Source: Roseicyclus mahoneyensis
GTDB lineage: Bacteria; Pseudomonadota; Alphaproteobacteria; Rhodobacterales; Rhodobacteraceae
Assembly: GCF_003148775.1 (NCBI RefSeq)
Contig: NZ_QGGW01000006.1
Coordinates: 62,001-126,000, forward strand
Direction: 5' to 3'
DNA length: 64,000 bases
This document shows positions 34,622-43,392 of this stretch, in pieces (position 1 is the first letter of the stretch; every line of letters starts with the position of its first letter). Both the position numbers and the translations under genes were made by a program. The notes beneath the pieces are model-generated. The model was given only the letters and a program-made list of their open reading frames with translations, was not told the origin of the DNA and did no database searches.

Positions 34622-36081
34622 CGGCCCATCCTTATCAACTGGTCGATCATCTCCTGCGCGGCGGATACGACGCGGGCATTGGCGGCGAACATCTGTTCGA
34701 TCTGGAGCAGGCGCTGCATCTCGGCATCGGTATCGACCCCTTGGGCCAGCTCCTCCTGCCGCAGGGCGCCAAAGCGTGCGGCGGTATGGGATTGCATCGT
34801 TTCGGCCGATTGCCGCGCCATGCCCACACCGGACAGGTGATCGGCCACCAGCCCGGCAAAGCTCCGCGCGGTGGCGGAGAACCCGCCAGAGACGGTCAGG
34901 TCGCGCGCGCCCAGAGCGTCGCGTTGGGCCTGCAGGAAGCTCGCATGTCCCACCGGGCCCTCTGTCGAGGCGCCCAGACCGTCGCGCAACCGCCACAGCG
35001 CGCCGCCTTCCTCGGGGCGGACGGCGGCGTTGACGCGCAATCGGCTTGCCAGACCGACCTCGTTGGCCGAGTCAGCCACGGCTCCCGCATCGGTGAACAG
35101 GCCCGGCTGACCGGGGGCGAGGGTCGGGTCAAGGCCTGCGGCATCGAAGCGTCCGGCCAGATCGCGGGCGACGGCATCGACCGAGGCCTGCGCGCCGACG
35201 CCCCAGTCATCGCGCAAGGCGAAAAGCGCCGAGAGGTGCCCGCCGCCCAGCGCCGGTTGAGCGCCCGACATCGCAAGCGCGCGCCCGTTGAGGGCAAGAC
35301 CGCTCAACGCGCCGCTGTCGCGGGTCATGTCTGCCTCCATCACCGTCACAGGCGTGAAGGACAGCACGGCAGGGCGACCATCGAGCAGCGGCTGGCCATC
35401 GGCGCTGAACAGCTGCAGCGCGCCCATCTGGTCACGGCGGCTGTGCAACGGGATCAAGGGCGCGATGTCGTTGACGATCTGCGCCTGCGCATCGAGCAGC
35501 GCCGAGACATCGCGGCCGCCACTGGTGTCTTGCCGGATGCGGGTATTCAGCGTCGCCAGCTGATCAAGCGCGCCGTTGATCCGCGCGACAGCGGTGGCGA
35601 TGCCCCCCTCGGCGCGCAGGCGTTCTGCCTGTATGCCGTCGGAGATGGTGTTGAGCGTTCCGGCCAGCGCTGTGGCGGCATCGACGGCACCGGCCAGCCG
35701 CACCTGCGCCTGCGGGTTTGCGGCGGCGGAGGCCAGCGCCGCCTCGAAGCCGGCGCTGCGCGCGGCAAGGCTGCCGGCCATGTCGGGCGTTCCGATCAGC
35801 GCCTCGAGCCGAGTCAGGTAGCCGCCTTGAGCGTTGCGAAAGGCCAGTTCCGCCTCGGTCAGGCGGCGCTGGCCGATCAGGACCGCATCCTCGCTCCGGG
35901 TCACGCCGGTGACGAAAGCCCCGGCGCCCATGTCGCCGAAGGCCCGGGCAGAGATGTTGAGGCTGCGCACGCCGTAGCCGTCCGTCATCGCATTGGCGAT
36001 GTTTGACGACACGATGTCGGCGGCCCGAGAAGATACCGTCAGACCGGACAGGGCATTGGAAAGGGCGCTGGAAATGCTCAT
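34618..36081 (-). CDS. flgK: Hook-filament junction protein FlgK
   Basis: 487 residues. The N-terminus MSISSALSNALSGLTVSSRA and VSSNIANAMTDGYGVRSLNI carry the hook-associated signature, and the C-terminus (MQRLLQIEQMFAANARVVSA) has the typical D0 helix. Weak ribosome-binding site (GGCGGGA). 27 bp downstream of flgE and coupled to flgL. FlgN (8958-9296) is the expected export chaperone of this protein. Confidence 0.93.
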   Translation of the reverse strand: MSISSALSNALSGLTVSSRAADIVSSNIANAMTDGYGVRSLNISARAFGDMGAGAFVTGVTRSEDAVLIGQRRLTEAELAFRNAQGGYLTRLEALIGTPDMAGSLAARSAGFEAALASAAANPQAQVRLAGAVDAATALAGTLNTISDGIQAERLRAEGGIATAVARINGALDQLATLNTRIRQDTSGGRDVSALLDAQAQIVNDIAPLIPLHSRRDQMGALQLFSADGQPLLDGRPAVLSFTPVTVMEADMTRDSGALSGLALNGRALAMSGAQPALGGGHLSALFALRDDWGVGAQASVDAVARDLAGRFDAAGLDPTLAPGQPGLFTDAGAVADSANEVGLASRLRVNAAVRPEEGGALWRLRDGLGASTEGPVGHASFLQAQRDALGARDLTVSGGFSATARSFAGLVADHLSGVGMARQSAETMQSHTAARFGALRQEELAQGVDTDAEMQRLLQIEQMFAANARVVSAAQEMIDQLIRMGR

Positions 36082-36108
36082 GGCTCAGGGTCCCGCCGGA
36101 GGCGCGGA

Positions 36109-37410
36109 TCAGCGCTTGATGTTGGTGGTTTCTTGCAACATCTCGTCCACGGTCTGGATGATCTTGGCGTTTGAGGAATAGGCCCGCTGGGTCTGGATCA
36201 GCTGGGTCAATTCCGCCGCCACGTCGGTCGCCGATTCCTCTCGCGCGTAGCCGACGATCTCGCCGGTCGGGCCATCGCCTGCGTTCCACAAGAAGAACTG
36301 ACCGCTGTCGGGCGAGATCGAATAGGTCTGGTTGTCACCGGTCGTCAGCCCGTTGAGGTTGGGCACGTCGACCACGGGGATCTGGTAGATCACGCGGGTG
36401 ATGCCGCTGTCGTAGATGGCATGCAAGAACCCGTTGGCATCCACCTCCACCCGGCTGAGATCGCCCACGGGCGACCCGTTCTTGACCACGGGCGCACGCG
36501 CGAAGGTGTCGGAAAGCTGCGTCAGGCCCCCGGCCACGCCGGGCCTGCCGATGCGCAGCTCGAGAGGGCCACCGGCCACGGTCAGGCCGACCGCGCCGGT
36601 CGCGGGATCATAGGCGCCGCCGGACACGACCGTGACGGTATCCAGGTTGCCGCCATTGCCGCGCGCATCGTCGAAGGTGACCGTATACTCACCGATCACA
36701 GCCCCGCCCGAGGCGCTGTCGCGCACTTCCATCGTCCAGGTGTGGCTCATGCCCGTGGCGGGAACGGTAGGGCTGAAGGTGATCTCAAGGTATTGGGAAG
36801 TGCCGAGATTGTCGAAATATTCCGCCGACATCACGAAGGGCTGACCATCCCCCGTGGCATCGGTCGAGGTCGCGGGAAGATTGACCGACAGCTCCATGAA
36901 GGTCGTGGGATCGCCCGCGAACTGGTTGGTGTTGATCACCACGGGCTGCAACCCGTCGAACGTATCTCTTGGAAAGTTCGGAATGGTCCCATCGGCATTG
37001 GCGGGCCAACCCATCAGCACTTCGCCGGTCTGGGTGCGCAAGATACCTTCGGCATCGGGGCGGAAGGACCCGGTGGTCATCAGCCGCACCGGCAGGTCAT
37101 TGCCCGGCCCGTTGAGCGCGGCGGCACTGGTCACCGGCAGCATGCCGCGCCCGCCGATGGCAAGATCGGTGGGGTTGTTGGTGGTCACCAGCGTACCGCG
37201 CTGGTCGATCATGCGCGAGGTGGAGGCGCGCACACCGCCCGCCGAATAGGTGCCGTCGCTTTGCATGATGACGAGCGAATGGAAATCCGCGACCACGCGC
37301 TTGTAGCCGTAGGTGCCGGAATTGGCGATGTTGTCGGCGATGGTGGCAAGGCGGCTGGCATTCACCTGAAGGCCCGCGACCCCGGAATTGAGCGAGGAAG
37401 AAATCGTCAT
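36109..37410 (-). CDS. flgE: Flagellar hook protein FlgE
   Basis: 433 residues starting MTISSSLNSGVAGLQVNASR. Signatures are ATIADNIANSGTYGYKRVVA at the N-terminus, the TDLAIGGRGMLPVT block, and at the C-terminus ELTQLIQTQRAYSSNAKIIQ with TVDEMLQETTNIKR. First gene of the flgE-flgK-flgL-flgI unit. A CtrA-like site lies 56 bp upstream. Confidence 0.96.
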   Translation of the reverse strand: MTISSSLNSGVAGLQVNASRLATIADNIANSGTYGYKRVVADFHSLVIMQSDGTYSAGGVRASTSRMIDQRGTLVTTNNPTDLAIGGRGMLPVTSAAALNGPGNDLPVRLMTTGSFRPDAEGILRTQTGEVLMGWPANADGTIPNFPRDTFDGLQPVVINTNQFAGDPTTFMELSVNLPATSTDATGDGQPFVMSAEYFDNLGTSQYLEITFSPTVPATGMSHTWTMEVRDSASGGAVIGEYTVTFDDARGNGGNLDTVTVVSGGAYDPATGAVGLTVAGGPLELRIGRPGVAGGLTQLSDTFARAPVVKNGSPVGDLSRVEVDANGFLHAIYDSGITRVIYQIPVVDVPNLNGLTTGDNQTYSISPDSGQFFLWNAGDGPTGEIVGYAREESATDVAAELTQLIQTQRAYSSNAKIIQTVDEMLQETTNIKR

Positions 37411-37465
37411 CTCATGCGCCTTTCTGCTGCATCAGGATTTGGGGCCAACCATGGGCGGCGCGCGA

Positions 37466-37480
37466 TTAAGACGGTCCTAA
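37466..37480 (-). promoter_or_regulatory. CtrA-like site upstream of flgE
   Basis: On the coding strand TTAG-N7-TTAA, seven of eight matches to the CtrA consensus, ending 55 bp before the flgE ATG, in the 103 bp between motB and flgE. Spacing to the gene is similar to that at fliF. Confidence 0.58.
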
Positions 37481-37513
37481 CAGATCAAATTCGACCGAGT
37501 TTCCCTGCGCCCC

Positions 37514-38347
37514 CTAGATGTCTCCGCGCAGAAGAATGATCTCCAGCCGCTCGTTGCGCAGCGCCATCGGGTTCTCGGTTGCGGGTTCACGATCGGCGTG
37601 ACCAGTCACGCGGACGATCCGGCGCGGGGGCAGTTCAGCGCGTTCCAGCAGGGCGCGGAACACCTGCGCCCGGTCGGTCGAGGCACGCCAGCGGGTTTCG
37701 CTGGCCACCACGATCGGCTCGGCGGCGACATGCCCCTCGATCGCGATGGCATTGATCACGGTGCCGAACAGGCTTGCCATGACGGCGGCCAGATCAGACA
37801 GCCAAGGCGCGGGGGTCCCGGTATCGGGGTCGAACAGCGGCAGACCGGGGCGCGAGAAGATCTCGATCACCAGACCTTCGTCGGTCAGGCGGGTTTGCAC
37901 ATGGGCCAGCATGTTCTCCGACATCACGCTGTCGCCGGTCAGGGCCTCGGCCAGGGCGGCAAGCTCGGCACTTTCCTCCTCCCGCGCGGCGGCGTCGTGG
38001 TCGGTGCCCGACAGGCCGAGGCTTTCGCGCCCCTCGGTCGGGCGCAGGTTGGTCGCCCCGGTGCCGTTCTGGGCGATGGTGTTTTCAGAAAACGGGCTAT
38101 CGCCGCCGAAGGCGCCGTCGCCCCCGCCCGAGATGCGGGTGATCGGGATGGTGGGCGAAAAGTAATCGGCTATGCCCTTGCGCTGTTGCTCGGTGGTCGC
38201 GTTGAGCAGCCACATCAGCATGAAAAAGGCCATCATCGCCGTGACGAAATCGGCATAGGCCACCTTCCACGCGCCACCGTGATGGCCGCCGCCGGCGATG
38301 ACCTTCTTGCGCTTTATGATGATCGGGCGTGTCGTGTTCTCGGTCAT
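37514..38347 (-). CDS. motB: Flagellar motor stator protein MotB
   Basis: 277 residues starting MTENTTRPIIIKRKKVIAGG at 38347; an in-frame ATG 15 codons earlier lies in the arsJ-motB gap. The channel Asp is Asp33 in KVAYADFVTAMMAFFMLMWL. The C-terminal half is an OmpA-like peptidoglycan-binding domain (INAIAIEGHVAAEPI, IVRVTGHADREPATENPMAL). Upstream of flgE on the same strand, with a CtrA-like site about 45 bp in front. Confidence 0.95.
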   Translation of the reverse strand: MTENTTRPIIIKRKKVIAGGGHHGGAWKVAYADFVTAMMAFFMLMWLLNATTEQQRKGIADYFSPTIPITRISGGGDGAFGGDSPFSENTIAQNGTGATNLRPTEGRESLGLSGTDHDAAAREEESAELAALAEALTGDSVMSENMLAHVQTRLTDEGLVIEIFSRPGLPLFDPDTGTPAPWLSDLAAVMASLFGTVINAIAIEGHVAAEPIVVASETRWRASTDRAQVFRALLERAELPPRRIVRVTGHADREPATENPMALRNERLEIILLRGDI

Positions 38348-38391
38348 GGCTGGTCCGCGGGATGTATGGGCAAGCCGTAGCATCCCGAACA

Positions 38392-38406
38392 TGAACAGCC
38401 GCCTAA
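38392..38406 (-). promoter_or_regulatory. CtrA-like site upstream of motB
   Basis: On the coding strand TTAG-N7-TTCA, six of eight matches to the consensus, 44 bp before the motB ATG and directly after the end of arsJ. The same tetramers and spacing occur upstream of fliC (9346-9360). Confidence 0.42.
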
Positions 38407-38413
38407 CGCGCGC

Positions 38414-39676
38414 TCAGGGTGTCGCCGGTTGCAGCCGCTGCGCAAGAACCGCGCTGAGAAGCAGCATGACGGCAGCCGTACCCAGACAGGCGGGCAGCCC
38501 GCCGATCTGGTAGGACAGTCCCGACATCAACGTGCCCAGCAAGCGCCCGGCGGCGTTGGCCATGTAGTAAAAGCCCACGTCCATCGTGACCCGTTCAGCC
38601 TTGGTGAAGGCAAGGATCAGGTAGGAGTGCAGGGCGGAATTGATCGCAAAGACCGCGCCAAAGGCCAGCAGCCCCGCGATCAGCGTTGCGGTCAGCCATG
38701 TGGCGGGCGCACCGGCCCACCAGACCAAGATTGCCAGGGCCGCGGGCAAAACGGCCAGCGCGGCGGCCCATGTCCAGGCTTCGCGCACCAGCACCGCCTC
38801 GCCCCGCGCTCTGGCCCGCAACAGGCGCGGCGCACTGGCCTGCACGGCGCCGTAAAGGATGATCCAGACCGCCATGAAGGTGCCGATGGTGAAAAAAGCG
38901 ACGCGGTTGCCCGCGACCGTGCCATCCGACAAGACCGCGTAGAAATAGATCGGGATGCCGACGACGAACCACACGTCGCGCGCTCCGAACAAGAAGACCC
39001 GCGCCGCCGACAGCCAGTTCACGTTGGCGGACTTGGAAAAGACCTCGGAAAACTTCGCCCCCTTGCGCCCCGTCGGAAGGCCAGAGGGCATGCGCAGCAC
39101 GATCACCGCCAAGATCACAGCCAGCACGGCCGCCATCGCAAGAACCGACGGCACGAAACCCGCCAAGGCCAGCATCGCCGCCCCCAACAGGAAGCCCACC
39201 CCCTTGACCGCGTTCTTCGAGCCGGTCAGCACGGCCACCCAGCGAAACAGCGACCCGTCGCCCGCGGGCGCCAGCACCTTGACCGCCGATTTCGACGACA
39301 TCTTGGCCAGGTCCTTGGCCACCCCCGACAGCCCCTGCACGCACATGACGAAGACGACCGAGGCGGTCAGGCCCCAGGCGGGGTCAAGCTGCGCCAGCGC
39401 CAGAAGGGCCACGATCTGGATACCAAGCCCGGCATAAAGCGTCGCGGTCAGACCAAAGCGCGCAGCGATCCAACCGGCGCTGAGGTTCGTCACGATGCCC
39501 GCGATCTCATACAAGATGAACAGATAGGCCAGTTGCACCGGGGAAAACCCCAGCGTGTGGAAATGCAGCAAAACCAGCATCCGCAGGGCGCCATCGGTCA
39601 GCATGAAGGCCCAATAGGCCGCCGTGACCGCTATATAGGCAGCAAAGCCCTCGGGGCGCCCTGCGGTGTCGGTCAT
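38414..39676 (-). CDS. arsJ: Organoarsenical efflux transporter ArsJ (MFS)
   Basis: 420 residues, about twelve membrane segments, major facilitator fold. ArsJ exports 1-arseno-3-phosphoglycerate, made when GAPDH uses arsenate. Segments I associate with the family: [60 protein letters not shown] and [20 protein letters not shown]. It overlaps a GAPDH gene by four bases, which is the defining context. Last gene of the arsenate operon and only 66 bp upstream of motB in the same direction, with no clear terminator between. Confidence 0.92.
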   Translation of the reverse strand: MTDTAGRPEGFAAYIAVTAAYWAFMLTDGALRMLVLLHFHTLGFSPVQLAYLFILYEIAGIVTNLSAGWIAARFGLTATLYAGLGIQIVALLALAQLDPAWGLTASVVFVMCVQGLSGVAKDLAKMSSKSAVKVLAPAGDGSLFRWVAVLTGSKNAVKGVGFLLGAAMLALAGFVPSVLAMAAVLAVILAVIVLRMPSGLPTGRKGAKFSEVFSKSANVNWLSAARVFLFGARDVWFVVGIPIYFYAVLSDGTVAGNRVAFFTIGTFMAVWIILYGAVQASAPRLLRARARGEAVLVREAWTWAAALAVLPAALAILVWWAGAPATWLTATLIAGLLAFGAVFAINSALHSYLILAFTKAERVTMDVGFYYMANAAGRLLGTLMSGLSYQIGGLPACLGTAAVMLLLSAVLAQRLQPATP

Positions 39677-40671
39677 GGGGCCGCACCGACCATCAGGGCC
39701 ACATCGACCAGCCGGTGGGCATAGCCCATCTCGTTGTCATACCAGGCGTAGATCTTCACCTGCGTGCCGTTGACCACCATGGTGGAGGGAGCATCGACGA
39801 TGCCCGACCGCGTGTCGTTGGTGTAATCGGCGCTGACCAACGGCCGTTCCTCGTAGCCAAGGATGCCCTGCAACGGACCTTCGGCCGCGGCCTTGAACAG
39901 CGCGTTCACCTCCTCCGCCGTCGTCGCACGCGCCACCTCGAAAACGCAATCGGTCAGCGAAGCGTTGAGCAGCGGCACCCGCACGGCATGGCCGTTCAGC
40001 TTGCCCTTGAGTTCGGGGTAGATCAGCGTGATCGCCGTGGCGCTGCCGGTCGTCGTCGGGATCAGCGAATTCAGCGCCGACCGCGCGCGCCGCAGATCCT
40101 TGGCGGGGCGGTCCACGATGGTCTGCGTATTGGTCACATCATGGATCGTCGTGATCGAGCCGTGCTTGATGCCGATCGCCTCGTGGATCACCTTGACCAC
40201 CGGGGCGAGGCAATTGGTCGTGCAACTGGCCGCCGTGACGATGCGGTGCTGCGCGGGGTCGTAGATGTCATGGTTGACGCCATAGACGATGTTCGCGGCC
40301 CCCCCGTCCTTGACCGGGGCGCTGACCACAACGCGCTTCACGCCCGCATCGAAATAGGGTGCGATCTTGGCCGCCGTCTTGAACACGCCTGTGCAGTCGA
40401 TGACCACGTCGACGCCATCCAGCGGCAGCTTCGCCGGGTCGCGCTCGTTCAGCACCGGCAAGCGTACCCCGTCGATGGTGATGCTGCCCTCGTCGCTGGT
40501 GATATCCGCCCGCCAACGCCCGTGCACCGTGTCGAATTCCAACAGATGCGCGTGCATCGCCGCATCCCCAATTGCGTCGTTCACCCATGCGATCTTGGCC
40601 CCGCGTTCCAGCAAGGGTCGCAACGCCAGCTTGCCGATCCGGCCCAGCCCGTTCAGCGCATAGGTCGTCAT
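39673..40671 (-). CDS. ArsJ-associated glyceraldehyde-3-phosphate dehydrogenase
   Basis: 332 residues. Rossmann start [19 protein letters not shown]; catalytic Cys150 in [13 protein letters not shown] and His177 in [12 protein letters not shown]; conserved C-terminal [19 protein letters not shown]. In ars operons this enzyme makes 1-arseno-3-phosphoglycerate from arsenate and glyceraldehyde 3-phosphate for export by ArsJ. It overlaps both the arsR-arsC fusion and arsJ by four bases, so it is dedicated to arsenate handling; it may also work as ordinary GAPDH. Confidence 0.93.
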   Translation of the reverse strand: MTTYALNGLGRIGKLALRPLLERGAKIAWVNDAIGDAAMHAHLLEFDTVHGRWRADITSDEGSITIDGVRLPVLNERDPAKLPLDGVDVVIDCTGVFKTAAKIAPYFDAGVKRVVVSAPVKDGGAANIVYGVNHDIYDPAQHRIVTAASCTTNCLAPVVKVIHEAIGIKHGSITTIHDVTNTQTIVDRPAKDLRRARSALNSLIPTTTGSATAITLIYPELKGKLNGHAVRVPLLNASLTDCVFEVARATTAEEVNALFKAAAEGPLQGILGYEERPLVSADYTNDTRSGIVDAPSTMVVNGTQVKIYAWYDNEMGYAHRLVDVALMVGAAP

Positions 40672-41507
40672 TGCGCCGTTTCCCCCGTGGCGATGCCGTC
40701 CAGCGCATGCTGCAGCGAAATACGGTCAAGGGTGTGAAGCGGAAGCGCGGTGAATGCCGCGATGCGGTTGCGCAACATGCCGTAGGCGTGCTGAAAGGCC
40801 AGCATCCGCTCTGCTTCGGTGCCTGTCGCCTTGACCGGGTCGGGGGTGCTCCAATGGGCCGACATCGGTTGACCCGGCCAGGGCGGGCAGGCCTCGTTCG
40901 CGGCGCGGTCGCAAACTGTGAAGATGAAATCGAACTCAGGCGCATCCTCACCCTGGAACTCGGTCACGTTCTTGGCGCGCAGGCCGGATGTATCGTGGCC
41001 CTTGGCACGCAACATCTCGACGGCCATCGGGTTCAGTGCCGACTGCGGGCTGGTCCCGGCCGAGAACACCTCGAACCGGTCGCCCTCGATGTCGCGCAGG
41101 ATCGTTTCGGCAAAGATCGACCGGGCGGAATTTCCGGTGCAGATGAACAGGACGTGGTAGCGGCGGTCGGGCATGGATCGATCTCCGGTGAGGTCAGGAA
41201 AGGCCACGGGCGCACACAGGTCTGCCCGCCCTCGGCAACAATTGCGTAACAGGGTGTCGGTCATGTCCCGCAGGCCGGCCATGTCCGCGGCATAGCGCAG
41301 CGACGTGCCTTGGCGGGTGCGGGTGATCAGCCCCGTCTGTACCAGATCGGCCAGATAGGTGCTGAGCGTGTTGGGCTTCAGTCCGAGGATCTCGGCGATC
41401 TCTCCGGCAGGCACCTTGTCGGGGTAGCGGCGGATCAAGAGCTGCACGACATCCAACCGGGCGGGATGGCTCAGGGCTGCGAATCGGCAAGTGAGGCTTA
41501 TTTCCAT
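40668..41507 (-). CDS. ArsR-ArsC fusion: arsenic-responsive repressor and arsenate reductase
   Basis: 279 residues starting [20 protein letters not shown] at 41507; the frame is open 28 codons upstream. Residues 1-98 are an ArsR winged-helix domain ([20 protein letters not shown]) with Cys90, Cys91 and Cys98 after the last helix ([10 protein letters not shown]), like the C-terminal As(III) site known from Acidithiobacillus ArsR (Cys95, 96, 102); the classic ELCVCDL site is missing. Residues about 115-279 are a low-molecular-weight phosphatase-type arsenate reductase with the CX5R loop CTGNSARS and two more cysteines in [16 protein letters not shown]. First gene of the unit; should repress itself. 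Confidence 0.9.
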   Translation of the reverse strand: MEISLTCRFAALSHPARLDVVQLLIRRYPDKVPAGEIAEILGLKPNTLSTYLADLVQTGLITRTRQGTSLRYAADMAGLRDMTDTLLRNCCRGRADLCAPVAFPDLTGDRSMPDRRYHVLFICTGNSARSIFAETILRDIEGDRFEVFSAGTSPQSALNPMAVEMLRAKGHDTSGLRAKNVTEFQGEDAPEFDFIFTVCDRAANEACPPWPGQPMSAHWSTPDPVKATGTEAERMLAFQHAYGMLRNRIAAFTALPLHTLDRISLQHALDGIATGETAQ

Positions 41508-41603
41508 AATTCTCGAAGTACCGAAATATTTGACCCGCTCAAGTGAAGCTTTTGCGACAGAGCGGCCCACCATCCGCCCGGTTGCTTGCATTCACGGGAA
41601 ATC

Positions 41604-41620
41604 CCGACAAAAGGTGTCGG
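41604..41620 (+). repeat. Hairpin in front of fbpB start
   Basis: Arms CCGACA and TGTCGG (6 bp) around AAAGG. The loop is the only Shine-Dalgarno-like sequence near the ATG at 41626, 11 bases away, so the hairpin could influence translation start. Confidence 0.4.
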
Positions 41621-41625
41621 ATTGA

Positions 41626-43341
41626 ATGACTGCCCGGAACACACCCCTGCCCATGGCCCAAAAGTACCCTTCCCACCATCCACGCCGCCTGTCCGCGCTG
41701 GCATGGCTGGCTGCGGGCCTGTGCCTGTTGCCGATGGCGGCCGTGGCGCTGGCGGCCCTGACCGGCGGCCTCGACACGCTGAGCAGCCTCGCGCAGACGG
41801 TGCTGCCCCGCTACGTCGGCACGACCCTTCAGCTGATCGTGATGGTCGGGACGGGCACAGCCATCATCGGCACAGGCGCCGCATGGCTGATCACCGCCAC
41901 ACGGTTCCCCGGCCGGCGGCTGTTCGAGATCGCTCTGGCGCTGCCGCTGGCCTTTCCGGCCTATGTGCTGGCCTATGCCTACACAGATTTCCTGTCGCAT
42001 CCGGGCTGGGTCCAGACCACGCTGCGCGACCTGACCGGCTGGGGCCCACGCGACTACTGGTTCCCACAGATCCGGTCGTTGGGGGGCGCGGCGCTGATGC
42101 TGACGCTGGTGCTGTACCCTTATGTCTACCTGTTGGCTCGGGCGGCCTTCCTGCAGCAATCTGCAACCGCCTATATCGCGGCCCGGACGCTGGGCCAAAC
42201 CCCCTGGGGTGCGTTCTTCCGTGTGTCGCTGCCGATCGCGCGTCCCGCCATCGCCGGCGGCGTGCTTCTGGCCCTGATGGAAACCCTCGCAGATTTCGGA
42301 ACGGTCTCGTATTTCAACGTCCAGACCTTCGCCACCGGCATCTACCAAAGCTGGTTTTCCTACTACGACCGCACGGGTGCGGCGCAGCTGGCCCTGTGCC
42401 TCCTGGTCGTGGCCCTGACGCTCGCGTGGATCGAACGGGCACAACGGGCGCAGCAACGCCATCACGGCGCGGGCCGCAGGTTCGAGGCCATGCAGCCGAT
42501 CTCCCTGACGGGGATCAGGGCGTTCGGCGCAATCGTGTTCTGCGCCTTACCCGTCCTTTTGGGCTTCGGATTACCCGCGGGCCTCTTGCTGTCGATGGGG
42601 TGGGATTCGGGTCAGCTTCTGTTCACGCCGCGCTATCTCGCGTTCTTGCAGAACTCGTTGACGCTGGCCGCCATCGCGGCCGTCGTGACGGTCAGTGCCG
42701 CCGTAATCCTTGGCTTCAACGCCCGGCTGAACCCGACACCGGGGGCGCGGCTGGCGATGCGCATTTCCGCCATCGGCTACGCGGTGCCGGGCGGCGTGAT
42801 CGCGGTCGGGCTGATGGTCCCCTTTGCGACCTTCGACAACGCGCTCGACGCCTTCATGCGCGAGAGCTTCGGGATCAGCACGGGCCTCTTGCTGACAGGG
42901 TCGATCTGGCTGCTGGTGGCGGCCTACATGATCCGCTTCATGGCCGCCGCGCTCTCGGCCTATGACGCAGGGCTGTCGACGATCAACCCCAATATCGACG
43001 CCGTTGCCCGCACCTTGGGGCGCACGCCGCGCACCATGCTGCGGGGGGTGCACCTGCCGATCCTGCGGCCATCGCTGATGACGGCCCTGCTGATCGTCTT
43101 TGTCGACGTGATGAAGGAATTGCCCGCCACGCTCATCTTGCGGCCCTTCAACTTCGACACGCTGGCGGTGCAGGCCCACCGGCTGGCCGCCGATGAACGG
43201 CTGGCCGAGGCGGCGGTTCCCTCGCTGGTGATCGCGGCGGTGGGGCTTTTGCCCGTCATCCTGCTCTGCCGCGGTCTGGGGCGCGAGACGACGACCGAAC
43301 GCCAATTCGTCCCCGATGTCGACGGTCGCGCCGCCGAATAG
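41626..43341 (+). CDS. fbpB: Iron(III) ABC transporter permease (FbpB type)
   Basis: 571 residues, a fused double permease with about twelve membrane segments. Both halves carry the inner-membrane ABC (EAA) loop: AARTLGQTPWGAFFRVSLPI in the first half and ARTLGRTPRTMLRGVHLPIL in the second. The segment VDVMKELPATLILRPFNFDT is typical of FbpB/AfuB-type ferric permeases. Start uncertain: ATG 41626 lies behind a hairpin, ATG 41653 has no better site. Divergent from the arsenate operon and convergent with the binding protein gene; no ATPase gene is nearby. Confidence 0.88.
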   Translation: MTARNTPLPMAQKYPSHHPRRLSALAWLAAGLCLLPMAAVALAALTGGLDTLSSLAQTVLPRYVGTTLQLIVMVGTGTAIIGTGAAWLITATRFPGRRLFEIALALPLAFPAYVLAYAYTDFLSHPGWVQTTLRDLTGWGPRDYWFPQIRSLGGAALMLTLVLYPYVYLLARAAFLQQSATAYIAARTLGQTPWGAFFRVSLPIARPAIAGGVLLALMETLADFGTVSYFNVQTFATGIYQSWFSYYDRTGAAQLALCLLVVALTLAWIERAQRAQQRHHGAGRRFEAMQPISLTGIRAFGAIVFCALPVLLGFGLPAGLLLSMGWDSGQLLFTPRYLAFLQNSLTLAAIAAVVTVSAAVILGFNARLNPTPGARLAMRISAIGYAVPGGVIAVGLMVPFATFDNALDAFMRESFGISTGLLLTGSIWLLVAAYMIRFMAAALSAYDAGLSTINPNIDAVARTLGRTPRTMLRGVHLPILRPSLMTALLIVFVDVMKELPATLILRPFNFDTLAVQAHRLAADERLAEAAVPSLVIAAVGLLPVILLCRGLGRETTTERQFVPDVDGRAAE

Positions 43342-43345
43342 AAAA

Positions 43346-43369
43346 CGGGCGCCCTTTGAGGGGCGCCCG
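43346..43369 (-). terminator. Terminator between fbpB and fbpA
   Basis: Arms CGGGCGCC (43346-43353) and GGCGCCCG (43362-43369). On the minus strand it is followed by TTTTC and lies 24 bp past the fbpA stop, a good fit for its terminator. It could also slow the convergent fbpB transcript. Confidence 0.75.
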
Positions 43370-43392
43370 CCACGGTCACGCAAGCGCGTGGA

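Noticed and set aside
41508-41540. Clear ArsR operator palindrome upstream of the arsR-arsC gene
   Set aside because: Repeated TTCG elements are seen, but no convincing dyad could be drawn.
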